Assembly: GCF_003265705.1 (NCBI RefSeq)
Contig: NW_020313005.1
Coordinates: 22,512,525-22,576,524, forward strand
DNA length: 64,000 nucleotides
Source: Callorhinus ursinus
Taxonomy: Eukaryota > Chordata > Mammalia > Carnivora > Otariidae
Direction of reading: 5' to 3'
Positions 21,266 through 33,190 of the stretch are shown here, piece after piece. The position numbers and the translations under genes are program-made. Positions within the stretch are counted from its first letter, which is position 1; each line of letters opens with the position of its first letter. The notes below the pieces were generated by a model. The model was not told the origin of the DNA. It saw only the letters and a program-made list of their open reading frames with translations, and made no database searches.

Positions 21266-22689
21266 GTTGAGGGGGAGGTGGGGAGGGCGGAGAAAGCAGG
21301 CTTTCAGCATAGTAACAGCACCATTGGAGACTGAGACATTTTTCTTGTTCTCCTTTGAGTGTGCACACCTAACATTTTCAAGGTCATGCGGATAGGCACA
21401 TTCCCTGCCTTCAAGGTGAGCCTGAACCTCTCTGATTCCCTGGATCTCAGCGCTCTCTCTACTGGAGTCCTAGTGCCAAGCTTGCATCTGGCGGGCTTTC
21501 TAAAAAAAGAGCCTTGAACTCAGTGAAGCTTCCAGGTGGGATGGCTGGGCATGGAAGGAAGGAATATGGGGAGGGAAAGCAGGGAATGAGTGGGAGGCAA
21601 GACGCTGCTGACTCTGTTTCCACCTTTGTGTCACAACTCTTGAGACATTACACCTAAAATAGGTCAACAGGGATTTGGGATGAAGTGGGATAAGCTTTAG
21701 TTAATTATCCCAATGTGCAGAATGCCCGCTTTTAAATCCTGAGTTGGATTTAATCACAGAAGCTGAGAAGATCTCCCAACCTCCAAATGCATTTGAAAAT
21801 TGACCAGAGGGTTACTCTATCCAAAGAGATAGCTTGTTCGGTAATAAGGTCACAAATGTAACAATTGCACGGAGACAGAAGCATACAATGGCTCATCTGC
21901 TTGCTGGCTCCTGGTGTCCTTCAAGGGAGCAATGCAGCAGACGGAATTAAGGAGTGAGGACTGTCTCCGATCATTTTTCCACATCCTTTCTGTCAGGCTG
22001 GGTCTCCTCAGCAGAACAAACCTCAAATTCAATATAACAGAGACGCAAAAAAAGACAAGGAACAGCTGCAATCAATTGGCAAAGAGACATTAATAATAGA
22101 GATGCTGAGGATGGGGGAGGGACAATATTTTAAAACTTGCTTTTAGACACACATTGTATTTTGAGTTATCTTTACTTTTCAGTAATCGTGCATGAATGAG
22201 GGTATCATGGGGTCCATTTTAAAGAAGAATACGAGCTCTCCTGGGGTAAATTGTCACTACAAAGACTAATTTTTCCCAGCAGTCTAACAGCAAGTTGATT
22301 TATTTTAAGAACAGTTGGGAAACTATCACAGGAAACGGTTCGGATTACCCTCCACTGATCGCTTTTTAAAACAATCTTTCCATTACCTTATTGGAGCAGA
22401 TGGATCCAGAACATAGCTTCCCACAAGTTCTTTCAGGATCACAGATCCATCCTGCCCTCTCCACTCACGAAGGCATTGCCCATGGGAGTGCCAGAACTCT
22501 CCCATCAGATCCCATATCTGTTGGTTAGCTCTATTTTTTTTTTCATTTTGCTGTCTTCTTGCTAAACATCCCCAATCACATGTTGTTTTCAGAGGGCAAG
22601 AATTACATCCATTTCAGTTTTTTGTTGTTGTTCGAAATCTTAAACACTATCATTTTGCAGAGAGCTGCAATATGGCTGATGTTCCGTAA
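21259..22689. other. No gene or repeat recognised; repeat-poor
   Basis: The longest stretch in this half with no repeat signature. 21690-21830 and 22230-22400 have mixed, non-decayed-looking sequence with TTAATTA-type cores. Function unknown. Confidence 0.3.
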
Positions 22690-23035
22690 ATGGTGATCTA
22701 AGAAGCATTTATTGAGTGCCGAATATGCATGAGGCATGCAGTGTTCGCAAAAATTCAAGAGTCCTTACCCTTGGGAAGTTTGCAAGCTAACGGGCAGGAG
22801 GAGCATAAGCAGAAGACACAGGAATACATATAATCAAGGTAGAATAAAATGGGCATTACATGAGTGATACAAATAACACAGTGTAAGAATACAGAGTAAG
22901 AAGGGATTGGCCTGAGATGACAAGGTGAGGAGCCTCACAGAGAAGGTGACACATGAGTCAGGTTTTATAGTAAATTAGGGTTTTGGTAGAAGAGGGCTGG
23001 AAAGCAGTTCAAGACTGAGAATGCTGTATGAGCCC
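22690..23035 (+). mobile_element. Ancient LINE-like dispersed repeat (same family as 6045)
   Basis: GCATTTATTGAGTGCCGAATATGCATGAGGCATGCAGTGTTCGC ... CCCTTGGGAAGTTTGCAAGC ... GAGGAGCCTCACAGAGAAGGTGACACATGAGTCAGGTTTTATAG ... AAAGCAGTTCAAGACTGAGAATGC. Confidence 0.55.
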
Positions 23036-24769
23036 CAGCTCAGACGAAAGTGATGGCAAGAGAAACCTCTGCTTTGACAAGGATTCCCTGGACTGATGTG
23101 GTGAGATCAAATCCAAGTTTCCCTGCAGAATTCCTTCACTTGCCTGCTTCTAGAATTAAGGCATTCTCGTCAATACCCAGGAACCAGATAAATCAGGTGA
23201 CTTGCAAAATCACCTTATCACTGGAGGACAGAGTCCACAATGTCATCACGGGGTTCTGACTCCCAAATATCAGACAGATGAGGGAGGGCCCTGAATTTCC
23301 CAGATGTCACTCCTGTAAACTTTCCACCCCGACCCCCACCCTACCCCCAAGGGTCATGCGAGAGACCTCACGTACTCACAGATACAGAGCTTTCTGCCAG
23401 ACTTTAGAACAAGAATTTCACCTCGGAGGTGAGAACGGATATGAGAAATTACAGCCCCAAGAGTGATTTTTCCCTCCAGGCTGTCATAAGCACCTGAAAA
23501 CAGGGGTTTATAATGGAAGTGGCATCGCAAACTGTGATTTGGTGGGCGCAGAAGTGTGACACAGTCCTCAAGTACAAGCACTGTAATAAAAAGAAGCATT
23601 TAAATGGTGCTCGGATGGCTGGGATAGGCGCTCATCTTTTTCTAGATCATCACCTCTCCTAATCTCTTCCATTTCCAGCTAAAAAGACACGCAAGTTTCA
23701 TGGGGGAAAAAAGAAAACTTAGTGCAAAAACAGGAAGTTTGGTAACTGGAGAAAAATCAATTATGAAGGATGTTGGTCTCTGACTTGAGGCGGTTGTCAC
23801 AAGGAAGCTATGATAACCTCAGGGCTCTTGGAGAGTTCACCAGGGTTCAAGTCCCTCCTGGCCTGCCCCAAGCCTCTCTGAGCAATTCCCAGGCATGGTC
23901 CCAGAGCCAGTTACCTTAACATTCCATTCGAGTATAGACTCAAGGTGATGGGATTGGGATCTATTAGCCCAGCATAAACTGCAACTCGTTGCAAAGAAAC
24001 TGTAGCCAATATGAACACAAAAGGAGGTTCTTTCTCCAACAGTCCTATAAACGACTCCATCGATCTGCTTCTGTATTCTGAGATCATATGGAGTGTCATC
24101 AAATTAATAAAAATGTCCCAAGTCACAGAAGGGAAAAGTTGAAATTCACATGGGACATCAGGTAAAAAAAAAATCTAGCAACAAATAAAAATCACCCATG
24201 CATCATCAGAAAGCCATATATACAATATATATATTAATGCTTAAAGTGAATTATCTGATTTAAGCCTTTAAAATTTTTCAAATGCACCTGTGAAGGGTAC
24301 ATATTAAGTTGTACAGATATCCTTGACATGAATAAGCTGATCAGATCCCATCTTCGAAGAAGCAGGTCTGGAGTACAAGGAGAAAGCCACAAAGCCCTAA
24401 GCAGGGGTTTGGATAGTGAGGATACGGGGGGGGGGGGGGCGGGAATCGATAATACTGCTCAGCGAAGGCATAGAGACTAGGAAGGGGGGGACACATGTGA
24501 TCAGGAATGGGCATTGGCTTGTGGCTTGCCTGGGTCAAGCTATCTTTTATGAGTACTCTGTACTCCCCTTCCTAGTCTCCAAAATGCTTTGGAGAGAATC
24601 CATCACTATTTCTTAACTAAACATCTGGGGTGCCTACTGTATGGATGGTGGCTCATTCACCGTCCACCACCAGGTTCATCCTTATATTCAAAAGTAGCAT
24701 TAAGTTCATGCTTTTCAAATAATAGCAAATACTTGCTAATATTTACCATGTGTACCACGCACCATTTAC
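23036..24769. other. No gene or repeat recognised; G14 run at 24426-24439
   Basis: About 1.7 kb without a feature that I can name, apart from a homopolymer G tract followed by CGGG. Confidence 0.4.
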
Positions 24770-24903
24770 TGCTTTATGTGCATTAGTTCATCTAATCCTC
24801 ATAATGAATTCAATAACACTTATGACGTAGGTGTGACTATTACTATTATGCCCAGTTCACAGGTGAGGAGACCAAAGCTCAGAGAGTCAAGGCCACACTT
24901 AAT
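24770..24903 (-). mobile_element. MIR SINE
   Basis: Reverse MIR: TAGTTCATCTAATCCTCATAATGAATTCAATAAC ... TATTATGCCCAGTTCACAGGTGAGGAGACCAAAGCTCAGAGAGTCAAGG. Confidence 0.8.
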
Positions 24904-24904
24904 C

Positions 24905-25125
24905 AGTGGAGGGGAAATCTGCCCCCAGGGAACATTTGGCAATGTCTGGAGACATCTTTGCTTGTTGAGACTGGGTGGAGGAGGGTACATCAGGGGGAGG
25001 ATGCTACTGGCATCCACAGGTTGAGCACAGGGATGCTCAAAATCCTCTAACACACAGACAACCCTCTTCCCCAAACAGAATGATTTGGTCCAAGATATCA
25101 ACAGTGCTCAAGTCCTGAAACCTTT
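24905..25125 (+). mobile_element. hAT-Charlie-type non-autonomous DNA element
   Basis: CTGCCCCCAGGGAACATTTGGCAATGTCTGGAGACATCTTTGCTTGTTG ... GGATGCTACTGGCATCCACAGG ... GGGATGCTCAAAATCCTCTAACACACAGACAACCC. This is a well-known short mammalian DNA element (MER5B-type by memory; family name not certain). Confidence 0.7.
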
Positions 25126-25149
25126 CACTCATATGTTATTCTGAAACCT

Positions 25150-25270
25150 CAGATATTTGTAAAGCACTTCAAAATTTACAAAAGGCTTTTGACCATGTTT
25201 TCTCATTTGATCTCACAACATTTCTCTGTAGTAAGGAGAACACATTGCACTGTGTTTGTTCTGCAGACAC
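25150..25270 (-). mobile_element. MIR fragment
   Basis: GTAAAGCACTTCAAAATTTACAAAAGGCTTTTGACCATGTTTTCTCATTTGATCTCACAACA matches the MIR 3' region in reverse. Confidence 0.5.
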
Positions 25271-26167
25271 AGAATGACTCGCAAATGGTGGCGGCTTGTC
25301 TGACGTGGGGCAGATGGAATGCCAACAAGATGGTCCATGGGTCCTAACATCCAGCCCACTGCATCTAGGGTGGGACCATTACATAGGATCTGGCTGCTTC
25401 TTTCCAGGACAGTTTATGTCGTTACAAACTCTTCCGATAGCCAATGAAAATAACGGGGACCAAAGGTTTATTTCCTTCTCATTGGTAGGATAGATAATTT
25501 GAAGTTTGTGAGGCACATTTTACAGAAATAAAAGACCTACAATTTATCAATGATGACAACCTTAGCAGCAAGCACACACAATTTACTACTTCTTTTCTTC
25601 TTTCAGGAGTGCTCAGGACTGGCAGGTGGGAGAAAGGATAGTCATCTGTTCACCTGATTTTTGAAACTTCCTACCTGCAAAAGGACTTTTAGTTTTAAAA
25701 GAAGCCCAAATAAGTGACCTTTGTGGTTACAGCCCACTCTCCAGATTCTGCTTTGCTTTAACTAACCTACATGCATGCTACCCGAATAGGTGGGTAGCCA
25801 CATGGAGAGAATCATAATAGCCACTCTCCCACAGCGGCCCAGGGCTTCTCGGCAAGGCTTCTGGACCTCTCACAGCCCATAAGACAGCCAGGCAGGGGCA
25901 GCCCGAAGGGGAGAAGGGGAGCGTGGAGGAACTCACAGGGCTCATCCGGAAGTGGGGGGGCAATGTGCACCCTGTGGTTTGAAGGTCTGCCATGGGGATG
26001 GTCTCCAACCAGAGAGAACTCTCCTTCCTCCAGGCTCAAGTACCCCCACTGCTTAGTCACCTGTCTAATCTCAGATTTTCACTTTTAAGAAGCTCCTGGA
26101 AAAAAAAAATCATTACTGTTCTCCAAGGAGAGGATTACAGATTCAATGTTTAACAGAATCTAACGCT
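25271..26167. other. No gene or repeat recognised
   Basis: About 0.9 kb, no identifiable feature. Confidence 0.4.
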
Positions 26168-26265
26168 CGCAATAGTCTATATTAGACAATTCACAGGCTT
26201 TGCAATCAAACGGACCTCAATTCCAATCTGGTGTCTCCCACTTTGAATGAAAATCAAATTGTAAA
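26168..26265 (+). mobile_element. MIR 5' fragment
   Basis: CAGGCTTTGCAATCAAACGGACCTCAATTCCAATCTGGTGTCTCCCAC is the MIR 5' part ('ggctttggagtcagacagacctgggttcgaatcc'). Confidence 0.5.
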
Positions 26266-27103
26266 TAGTTACACATAGTTTGAAACTGTAGGGATTGAGT
26301 GACAACACGTGACCCCCCACTCCATAAGATCGGCATGAACAAACACATTAGGGTCACCAGTGTCTGTACCACATCCTCCCCCAGCCCTGGGTAAAAAAAA
26401 AAAAAAAAAAAAAAGCCAAAAAGTCAAGCCCAAAAGACAAGCCCACAGGACCAGTTGGAGCAGTCATAGGTGGGGGGCAAACAGGAGACAACCCCTGCTG
26501 AGGGGGCTCTGACAGAAAGTCCGGGCCCTGCCTGTCTCCTCCGAGACTCTGCCTGCCCAAATTCTCACTAGAAAAATGAATTCCTACCCCTCTGGTCACT
26601 AGGTTATTTCTTAGGATGCCCAAGAAGGCCGTGAAAGATACGGGGACCAGCTCCAAACCCTACTCTAAGATTCAGCTAAATATGGCCTTGGGCCTAGCAA
26701 CCTCCTCCCGGCCCCCAGGGAAGCCAGACCAGCCCCAGGGCTGCTCTCCATCTCTAGAACGTGGCCCCACAGTGCCTTCAAGGACAGCACCAGCTCTGTT
26801 ATGGGCAAGCATTACTTGCTTGCAGTGTGTGTCATTTTAAGTCTGCACCATCTGTTTGGGCCCTCATTATGAATCCATAATGAACATATGTGACAATTAC
26901 ATCTGTAAAAGGAAAAATGGGATTTTTGTGATTTAGGTTCAAGTAAATGCTTTTTATGCAAGGAAGCATGTATGTGAGGGCTTTTTTTTTTTTTTTCTCT
27001 CTCTAAGACTTGAGTAACTAGTTGCCGCAGGTAAGTTTTAGTTCTAGGCGCAACCATTAGGCTCAGAGTGACCAAAGATAAGAGACTGTAGCTCCCTGCT
27101 CTT
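26266..27103. other. No gene recognised; 22-A run at 26393-26414
   Basis: The A run has no retroelement body that I recognise upstream. A T-rich run with CTCTCTCT follows at about 26982-27004. Confidence 0.4.
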
Positions 27104-27152
27104 CAAATAAAAAATAAAATAAAATAAAATAATAAAATAAAATAAAATAAAA
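27104..27152. repeat. (AAAAT)n low-complexity run
   Basis: AAAAT units, about nine, directly upstream of SINE copy 4. Confidence 0.9.
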
Positions 27153-27162
27153 CTAGGTTTCT

Positions 27163-27365
27163 GGGCACCTGGGTGGCTCAGTTGGTTAAGCGACTGCCTT
27201 CGGCTCAGGTCATGATCCTGGAGTCCTGGGATCGAGTCCCGCATCGGGCTCCCTGCTCAGCAGGGAGTCTGCTTCTCCCTCTGACCCTCTTCCCTCTCGT
27301 GCTCTCTTTCTCTCATTCTCTCTCTCTCAAATAAATAAATAAAATCTTTTTAAAAATTGTTTTAA
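27163..27365 (+). mobile_element. Carnivore SINE, copy 4, youngest-looking, with 14-bp TSD
   Basis: Complete element. Head GGGCACCTGGGTGGCTCAG, A-box-like TGGCTCAGTTGG (about 27174-27185), B-box-like GGGATCGAGTCCC (27228-27240), CTCCCTGCTCAGCAGGGAGTCTGCTTCTCCC, CT run, then AAATAAATAAATAAAATCTTTTT. Perfect TSD AAAACTAGGTTTCT at 27149-27162 and 27366-27379. Its tRNA-like head is the internal pol III promoter of the SINE and not a tRNA gene. Confidence 0.97.
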
Positions 27366-27429
27366 AAAACTAGGTTTCTTCCAGGAATTACAATCAATTC
27401 AGGGCACAGTAAACAACCATACTGAGAAA

Positions 27430-27625
27430 CACGGGCCATGCAGTCTGATATCTAGGGCTGAACCTTAGCCCAACCACTTGCCAACTCTGTGACTTCAGGC
27501 AGGTTGCTCAAAGCCTTGTTGTCTCTGCATAATGTCTCTGCATAATAACAGCAATGCTGCCCTCGAGTCATGAGGAGTAAGGAGAGAAGCCACCAAAGCC
27601 ATCAGCACAGTGCCTGGTATACAGG
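27430..27625 (+). mobile_element. MIR SINE
   Basis: CCAACCACTTGCCAACTCTGTGACTTCAGGCAGGTTGCTCAAAGCC ... GTCATGAGGAGTAAGGAGAG ... CATCAGCACAGTGCCTGGTATACAGGG. Confidence 0.75.
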
Positions 27626-27671
27626 GATTGGTCCTCAGTTTTCCCAACCTTGAGAGGAGAGGAGGCTTGAC

Positions 27672-27877
27672 TTTTTTTTTTCTTTTGAGAGAGAGAGAGA
27701 GAAAGAGAGAGGGAGAGAGCAGGGGGAGGGGCACAAGGAGAAGGAGAGAGAATCCCAAGCAGACTCCCTGCTCAGCGAAGAGCCCGATGTGGGACTCGAT
27801 CTCACAACCCGGAGATCACGGCCTGAGCAGAAACCAAGAGTTAGACGTTTAACCCACGTGAGCTACCCAGGCACCCT
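27672..27877 (-). mobile_element. Carnivore SINE, copy 5, with TSD
   Basis: Reverse-complement SINE with T-rich head, (GA)n run, AGACTCCCTGCTCAGCGAAGAGCCCGATGTGGGACTCGATC, TGAGCTACCCAGGCACCC. TSD GAGGCTTGAC at 27662-27671 and 27878-27887. Confidence 0.95.
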
Positions 27878-27993
27878 GAGGCTTGACATTTTATAGATAA
27901 ATAGTTGGGAATAGATCTGGCCCTCACTCTTCAGAGGGCTAGAATTTTATAAGGATAAACTAGAAACTTTAAAACCTGGACTGCTGTTTTTAA

Positions 27994-28017
27994 TTGTGTG
28001 TGTGTGTGTGTGTGTGT
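27994..28017. repeat. (TG)n microsatellite
   Basis: About eleven perfect TG units followed by a GAGA-rich stretch. Confidence 0.95.
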
Positions 28018-29974
28018 AGAGATAGATAATGGGAGAGAGAGAGATGACAGACACAAGGAACACAGGAAAAATCAGGGACCATACTTATCAACTTAATAAC
28101 AATTTTCTCTGATAGTGTGATTAGAGAGACCGAGAAAGGAGAACATTCAGAAAAACAAACAAACAAAAAATAACCCAAACCAGGGGCTGTATGAAAACCC
28201 TCGAGACGAGTATTCTGAGGCGTTAGGGGTTCAACACATGGATGAATATAACTAAGGGGGGGCTGTTCTCTGCTCCTGGCTCACAGCACAGGGAGCTATT
28301 ACAGAATGCCCTGGGTTTATTTGCATAGATGCAAGCCGGGTCGGGTTAAAATAAAATAGTATTATGAAATGTGGGAAACAGAATTCACCACCTGCCTCAC
28401 CTGTGTCACCTGCCCCTCAGGAGGGTTTGATAATTTGGAAGAGCACAAGTTAATCCCCTTCTACTGACAGGTACGGGGCCCCAGGAGAGCAGCTGGGAGA
28501 CTGTCTGCATAGCCCACAGCGGCCGTAATAGTCAGAATGTGCAAGAGTCCAGGAAAACACCTGTGTACAGAGCCAAGGAGCTAGTTAATCCTATCTGAGC
28601 ATTGCAGAGGGTGGAGGAGAAGTCTGCCCCCTGAAAGCAGGTAGAAAAAGACCCATAACATGCCTGTACCACATGGGGTAGATTTAATGAGCTTAACACT
28701 TCAGTCGGTTGCCTCTGCCCCTAAAAGCAAAGAAAAAGCTTAGGGCCACCTGGTGAATGGTAATTGCTAGCTCTCCATCCAGGACCAGATCAGGCAGAGC
28801 AATAATAGATTTCTTTTTTCCTAGAAGAGGTAGAAGTGGACAGCTAACAATGTTCAGCCAATCCAAGCTCTGCTTAGTTAAGGGGCTCTGTGGCACCCAC
28901 GAGCCCAGAGTAGCACCGACTGCCCATGCACAGGGGCTTAGATGATCTCTGGCAATCAATGCACCCAAGGCATTGTAAGGAGGGTTTGGAGGTGTACTCA
29001 GCCCCGTATGGTAGCTCTTGACTGATGGCAAGTAAGGGCGGGGATTGATCCAGGGAGAGGGAAAGTGATGTGTGTTAGGGCTTTGATGTCCCTTATTCCT
29101 ACCCTTCACCTTGTTCCCTCTGGAGACCTGGAGACACACAGATCACCAGCAAACTGAGAACTGAACAGCCCCCTTATTGATCTGGGAAATAACCCCATAG
29201 CTCCCATGACGTAAGACTTTGGGTGGTACAATACGGCTTTTTGCTTTTTTGTTGAGGTCGAAATGCAGCTTCCCACCCTATACCTTCCCCTTGTACAGGT
29301 GTGCCTACCTTGAAGAGATAGGAAATGCAAGCACGCACTGGACCTAAGCCCAGAAGACCACTATCAGGAACAAGGATGCTGATGGACTGATTTCTACCTT
29401 CAAGGTACCGGCAAAGATGACCTGGTAGAACTCTAATACTAAACATTTGGCTTGGCTACTTCTCCCATGCAGGGGTAGGGAATGGACAGAGGGATTGGAA
29501 GTGACTTCTCCAACATTTCTCTGGTGTGGGGAAAGGCAGGAAATGGTCTCTCCTTTCTAGAAATGGAAGGCATGGCCAATGAGTCCCCCTTTTCAACACG
29601 GTTACCCCAACAAGTGGGCAAAGAAGATGGGGGTTCACTAGGTCTGTCTTTCGTCTTAGGCCTCCCTAGGAAGAGGATGCCAAGGATGGCTTTGCTGCTC
29701 ATGGAGCTATTTCAGGACTCAGTGCATTCTGACCTCGGCAAGCTTGAAACCCTCACCTCCTTCTGAAGTGCTTCCACTGTGCAGCCAAGAAAAGGTGAGT
29801 GCAGGGAGAGGAGTCTGCAACACATCCAGCGCTGAGAAGACTCAGAAATTTCAAAGGAGCTCTGGTTTGTTTGGGAACCAATTCAGAGGTTAATTTAGAG
29901 AGAGCCTCCTGGTAGGCACACCTGCTCACACACAAAGCCTACATCATCTTTTATTTTTTTACCTGAAATTGGGT
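28018..29974. other. No gene supported
   Basis: About 2 kb. ORFs of 60 to 148 codons lie on both strands in overlapping frames with no domain. AAAAGGTGAGTG at about 29793 looks like a splice donor, but no exon can be argued around it. Confidence 0.4.
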
Positions 29975-30095
29975 GATAGGGCTACAGCCACATCTTAAAG
30001 ATCTTCTGGTTCAATCCTCCTCCCTCATTTTATATATAAGAAAAATGAATGAATCCTCCAAGGTGCAGGCTTTCTAAACGCTGTGTTTTTCCTAC
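29975..30095 (-). mobile_element. Possible MIR fragment
   Basis: CTGGTTCAATCCTCCTCCCTCATTTTATATATAAGAAAAATGAATGAATCCTCCAAGGTG is similar to the reverse MIR layout. Confidence 0.4.
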
Positions 30096-30346
30096 TGCCT
30101 TGTCAATGAATCAATCTCTGTACCTCTCGTTCTCTTTCATTATTACCCTTTGGTCTGTAATTTCCCATTTTTGAGAGATTAAGTCTTGCTTATTCCACAA
30201 AGTTTCCCAATCATTGGCCTTCAAGTTCCTGCCCCCTAATTGGCAGTAATCCTCTTCATTCAGGAAGGCGATAAGGGGTGTGGCTGGATTAATTTGGGAT
30301 GGGGTTGTGGGGAGAGAAGATTACTGTTGTCACTCAGTCACATTTT

Positions 30347-30493
30347 TTTAAAGATTTTATTTATTTACTTGACAGAGAGGAAAGAGAGAGAGCATAAGCA
30401 AGGGGAGTGGCAGGGAGCCCAATGAAATCAGGACCTGAGCCGAAACCAAGAATCAGATGCTTAACTGACTGATCCACCCAAGCACCCCTATTT
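30347..30493 (-). mobile_element. Carnivore SINE, copy 6, internally deleted, with TSD
   Basis: TAAAGATTTTATTTATTTACTTGACAGAGAGG ... GTGGCAGGGAGCCCAATGAAATCAGGACCTGAGC ... TGATCCACCCAAGCACCCC. The block between GGGAGCCC and the ATCA of the head (normally GATGCGGGGCTCGATCCCAGGACCCTGGG) is missing. TSD TCACTCAGTCACATTTT (30330-30346) and TCACTCAATCACATTTT (30494-30510), 16 of 17 identical. Confidence 0.95.
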
Positions 30494-30510
30494 TCACTCA
30501 ATCACATTTT

Positions 30511-31309
30511 AAAATTATAGCAGGGATGCACTAGAAGGAGCCATGGACTGGATGATCTCCAGCCTGTTTTCCTGCCTCCAGGATCCCCTCTCCATACCCC
30601 AGGCAAATCTGAACCTATTGGTCTCCTGTTTATTGACCTTTCATGGCCCTCCTTTGATCCTGGGTACCTGACACCTGGGGGGTCTTCAGACATAAGTGAG
30701 TAATATTAGGGATGTTTCTAACATATGTTTTCATTTCCAATAATAATATAAAAATTAACAGACACATTTTCTGGGTCATCAGGATGCTCACCTTCTAACG
30801 GAATACTGCCACGCAATTAAGTGTTTGTGTTTGTGTTTACGACAGTGGTGGTGACAAGCTGTCCTTGTTTAATACTGAAAGCTAATGAGAAAAGAGCACA
30901 GGCCAACTAAATACCTACATTATGCTTTCTTTCAAAGTGAAGGTCAAATGACCTCAATGTTCACCGTATGAATGAAGATTTCCCAGTAGCAGGCATGAAG
31001 GGTGTAGTGGAAGTCATCACACGACACACCATAACAAAAGTAGGACAAACACAAAAAAGCCTGCACTATGGTGCTCAGCACCACACAGACCCGCAATTTA
31101 GACAAACAACCTAGAGTACCACAACAAACTCTTTAAATTTTTATGTTATTGGCTTTTAGTTTTATGTGCATTTAGTTATACATTTCTTTTGATTTTTTTC
31201 AGTTTTATTAGAGCTACAAAGACTGCATTCCTTCATATGTGTGTACATATAAAGCTACACTTTAATAAAAATATTTTAGTCAACATTGAGGGTGGATGTG
31301 TGTATCAGC
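30511..31309. other. No gene or repeat recognised
   Basis: AT-rich sequence; nothing that I can name. Confidence 0.4.
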
Positions 31310-31770
31310 CATGGTCCCTACAGGAGAAAGACGGCACTTACCTGAAGAAGGATTTAACTGAAGAGAATTTCATGAAGGGGTGTGAGCGGGGTTAAGGGAA
31401 AGAATAAAGGTCAATAAGGAATCCGAGAATTGGCAACAGTGGGCTGAGGGGTGAAGATAGGTCTACTGGAATGTAGAAGGAGACAGAACAGCTGGGAGAG
31501 GGGATGCTGACAGGAGCTATAGCCTAGAGAAACTGAACTGCTTCCAGAACATGGCACCGAAGCAGGAAAGGGATAGGGGAGCAAGTACCTGTTCTCTCTT
31601 CCCACCACTCTCTGATCACCCCAGTGCCTCGCCACTGTCCCAACCACCTAGAAGCAGAGGGCCAGGGAACCTCGGTGGTGCAATCCATAGAGGACAGCCT
31701 TCTGGGCCACAGAGCAAGGCAAAGAATGGTAGAGATGGAAGTGGGGGCGGTGGGGAATAACCAGAATAAT
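31310..31770 (+). repeat. Old LTR-like dispersed repeat, family uncertain
   Basis: GGTCCCTACAGGAGAAAGACGGCAC ... GGGGTGTGAGCGGGGTTAAGGGAA ... GGGCCAGGGAACCTCGGTGGTGCAATCCATAGAGGACAGCCTTCTGGGCCACAGAGCAAGGC follows the layout of a known dispersed mammalian repeat that I cannot name confidently. Confidence 0.5.
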
Positions 31771-31959
31771 AGGGATTGTAATTTTTCCTTTTAGAAGTGG
31801 AACATACATTATTCAAGTTTGAGAAACACTGTCCTGAAAGCTGACATCCCCAATGTTGTCCCGAAGACGCTTCCTTGCCTGGACTTTGCCCACCTCCCCA
31901 TCCTATTCCCTTAGCCATGGGAAATCAGCAATTTCAACCCATTTTAACCATGTTTTCAG

Positions 31960-32290
31960 CCTCTATCCTTTCTCTCACATTAAGTTCCCTGCTAAATCTT
32001 AATCCCACCTGCTTCTTTACCTTCAATCTGCAAACAGTAACTCAACTTGCAAGATTTAACACAAATGTCAATCTTTTTATAAAACCCTTCCTGACTCCCT
32101 TTAGCACAGATGAAACAATTAACTACTGCTCTGGACTCCTAGTACAATACCTGCGTACTTGTACAGTAGCACTTAAAACAGTACAATCATGGTTCTCATT
32201 AGCACTAGACTCCAATTTCCTAAGGGGCAAGGTACAGGTCTTATCTTGCACCAATTAAAAGAGTCTGTCATATAACAGAACTCAGTAACT
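31960..32290 (+). mobile_element. L2-like LINE fragment
   Basis: ACACAAATGTCAATCTTTTTATAAAACCCTTCCTGACTCCC ... GACTCCAATTTCCTAAGGGGCAAGGTACAGGTCTTATC ... ACAGAACTCAGTAACTACT is L2 in order. The terminal repeat has been replaced by a GGAA array. Confidence 0.6.
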
Positions 32291-32293
32291 ACT

Positions 32294-32406
32294 AGGAAGG
32301 AAGGAAGGAAGGAAGGAAGGAAGGAAGGAAGGAAGGAAGGAAGGAAGGAAGGAAGGAAGGAGGGGGGAGGGAGGGAGGGAGGGAGGGAGAAAGGGAGGGA
32401 GGAAGT
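32294..32406. repeat. (GGAA)n / (GGGA)n microsatellite
   Basis: About 16 GGAA units followed by GGGA units. GGAA is the ETS-factor core, but a tandem array alone does not show regulatory use. Confidence 0.95.
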
Positions 32407-32434
32407 AGAAGGAAAGGAAACATTAAATAAGACT

Positions 32435-32600
32435 ACATGAGCATCTAAGTTTTGTCAGTATATGATCTTGGGCTTCTCTATTGGTCTCAACATTCTTATC
32501 AATAAAATGAAGAGAATAATATCAAGGTCCTCATGGATCTTGAGAATACTAAATGAGGAAAGACAAGCACAAGCTCCTAGAATAGTTGCTGACTTTCTAA
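32435..32600 (+). mobile_element. MIR SINE fragment
   Basis: GATCTTGGGCTTCTCTATTGGTCTCAACATTCTTATCAATAAAATGAAGAGAATAATATCAAGGTCC ... GCTCCTAGAATAGTTGC. Confidence 0.55.
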
Positions 32601-33190
32601 AGAAAAGGAAGAATATTCATTCATCCACTGTGTCCATATATCCACTGTCTTTCAGGAAATGAAAACTCTGGTCCAGCCAGTTTTCTAGGTCTACCCCTGA
32701 GCATAATAGAATAAGAATGTGCCCCAAGGATAGATCCATGGGTATTGTATTTCCCTCTAGGCAGGAAAAATGCTGCTTGGCTGAGCAGGAAGAAAGAAAG
32801 TAAACTGTTAAAGATACGTGGATGGAAACATGTGTTCTTCCTGCTGAAGAACAAAAAAACAAGCAGATTATTTTTTTTCTTCAGATGACTGAATGACTGA
32901 CTAAATCAATAAATGGATGAATGAATTTTCTTCAGTAGGTGAATATGCTACTTGCATGACTGGTGTCCCTGCTACCCAGCTAATTTCACTTCTGGAGAGA
33001 AATTTTAAACCAGCTCAGAACCCACAGGAACACCCAACTATATGGGAAGGAGCAGAAAGATATCAACACCCACTGTCTAGAATCAACTCAAATCAACTCA
33101 ATCATTAAGTTCTTACTTATAAGGTCATTCACTGCCAGAAAATAGCATCCCAACGATAAGCCAAAATCATACTAAAATAAACTGAAAAAA
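32601..33190. other. No gene or repeat recognised
   Basis: Nothing recognised beyond GAATGACTGACTAAATCAATAAATGGATGAATGAA-like low complexity near 32890-32925. Confidence 0.35.

Noticed and set aside
27163..27240. tRNA-like sequence with A-box and B-box
   Set aside because: It is the tRNA-derived head of a SINE, not a folded tRNA gene; the same head occurs in eight other copies.
28319..28326. Octamer ATTTGCAT as a regulatory site
   Set aside because: A single 8-mer is expected by chance in a window this size and nothing nearby supports a promoter.
29780..29810. AAAAGGTGAGTG as a splice donor
   Set aside because: No exon-like open frame, acceptor or conserved protein can be joined to it.
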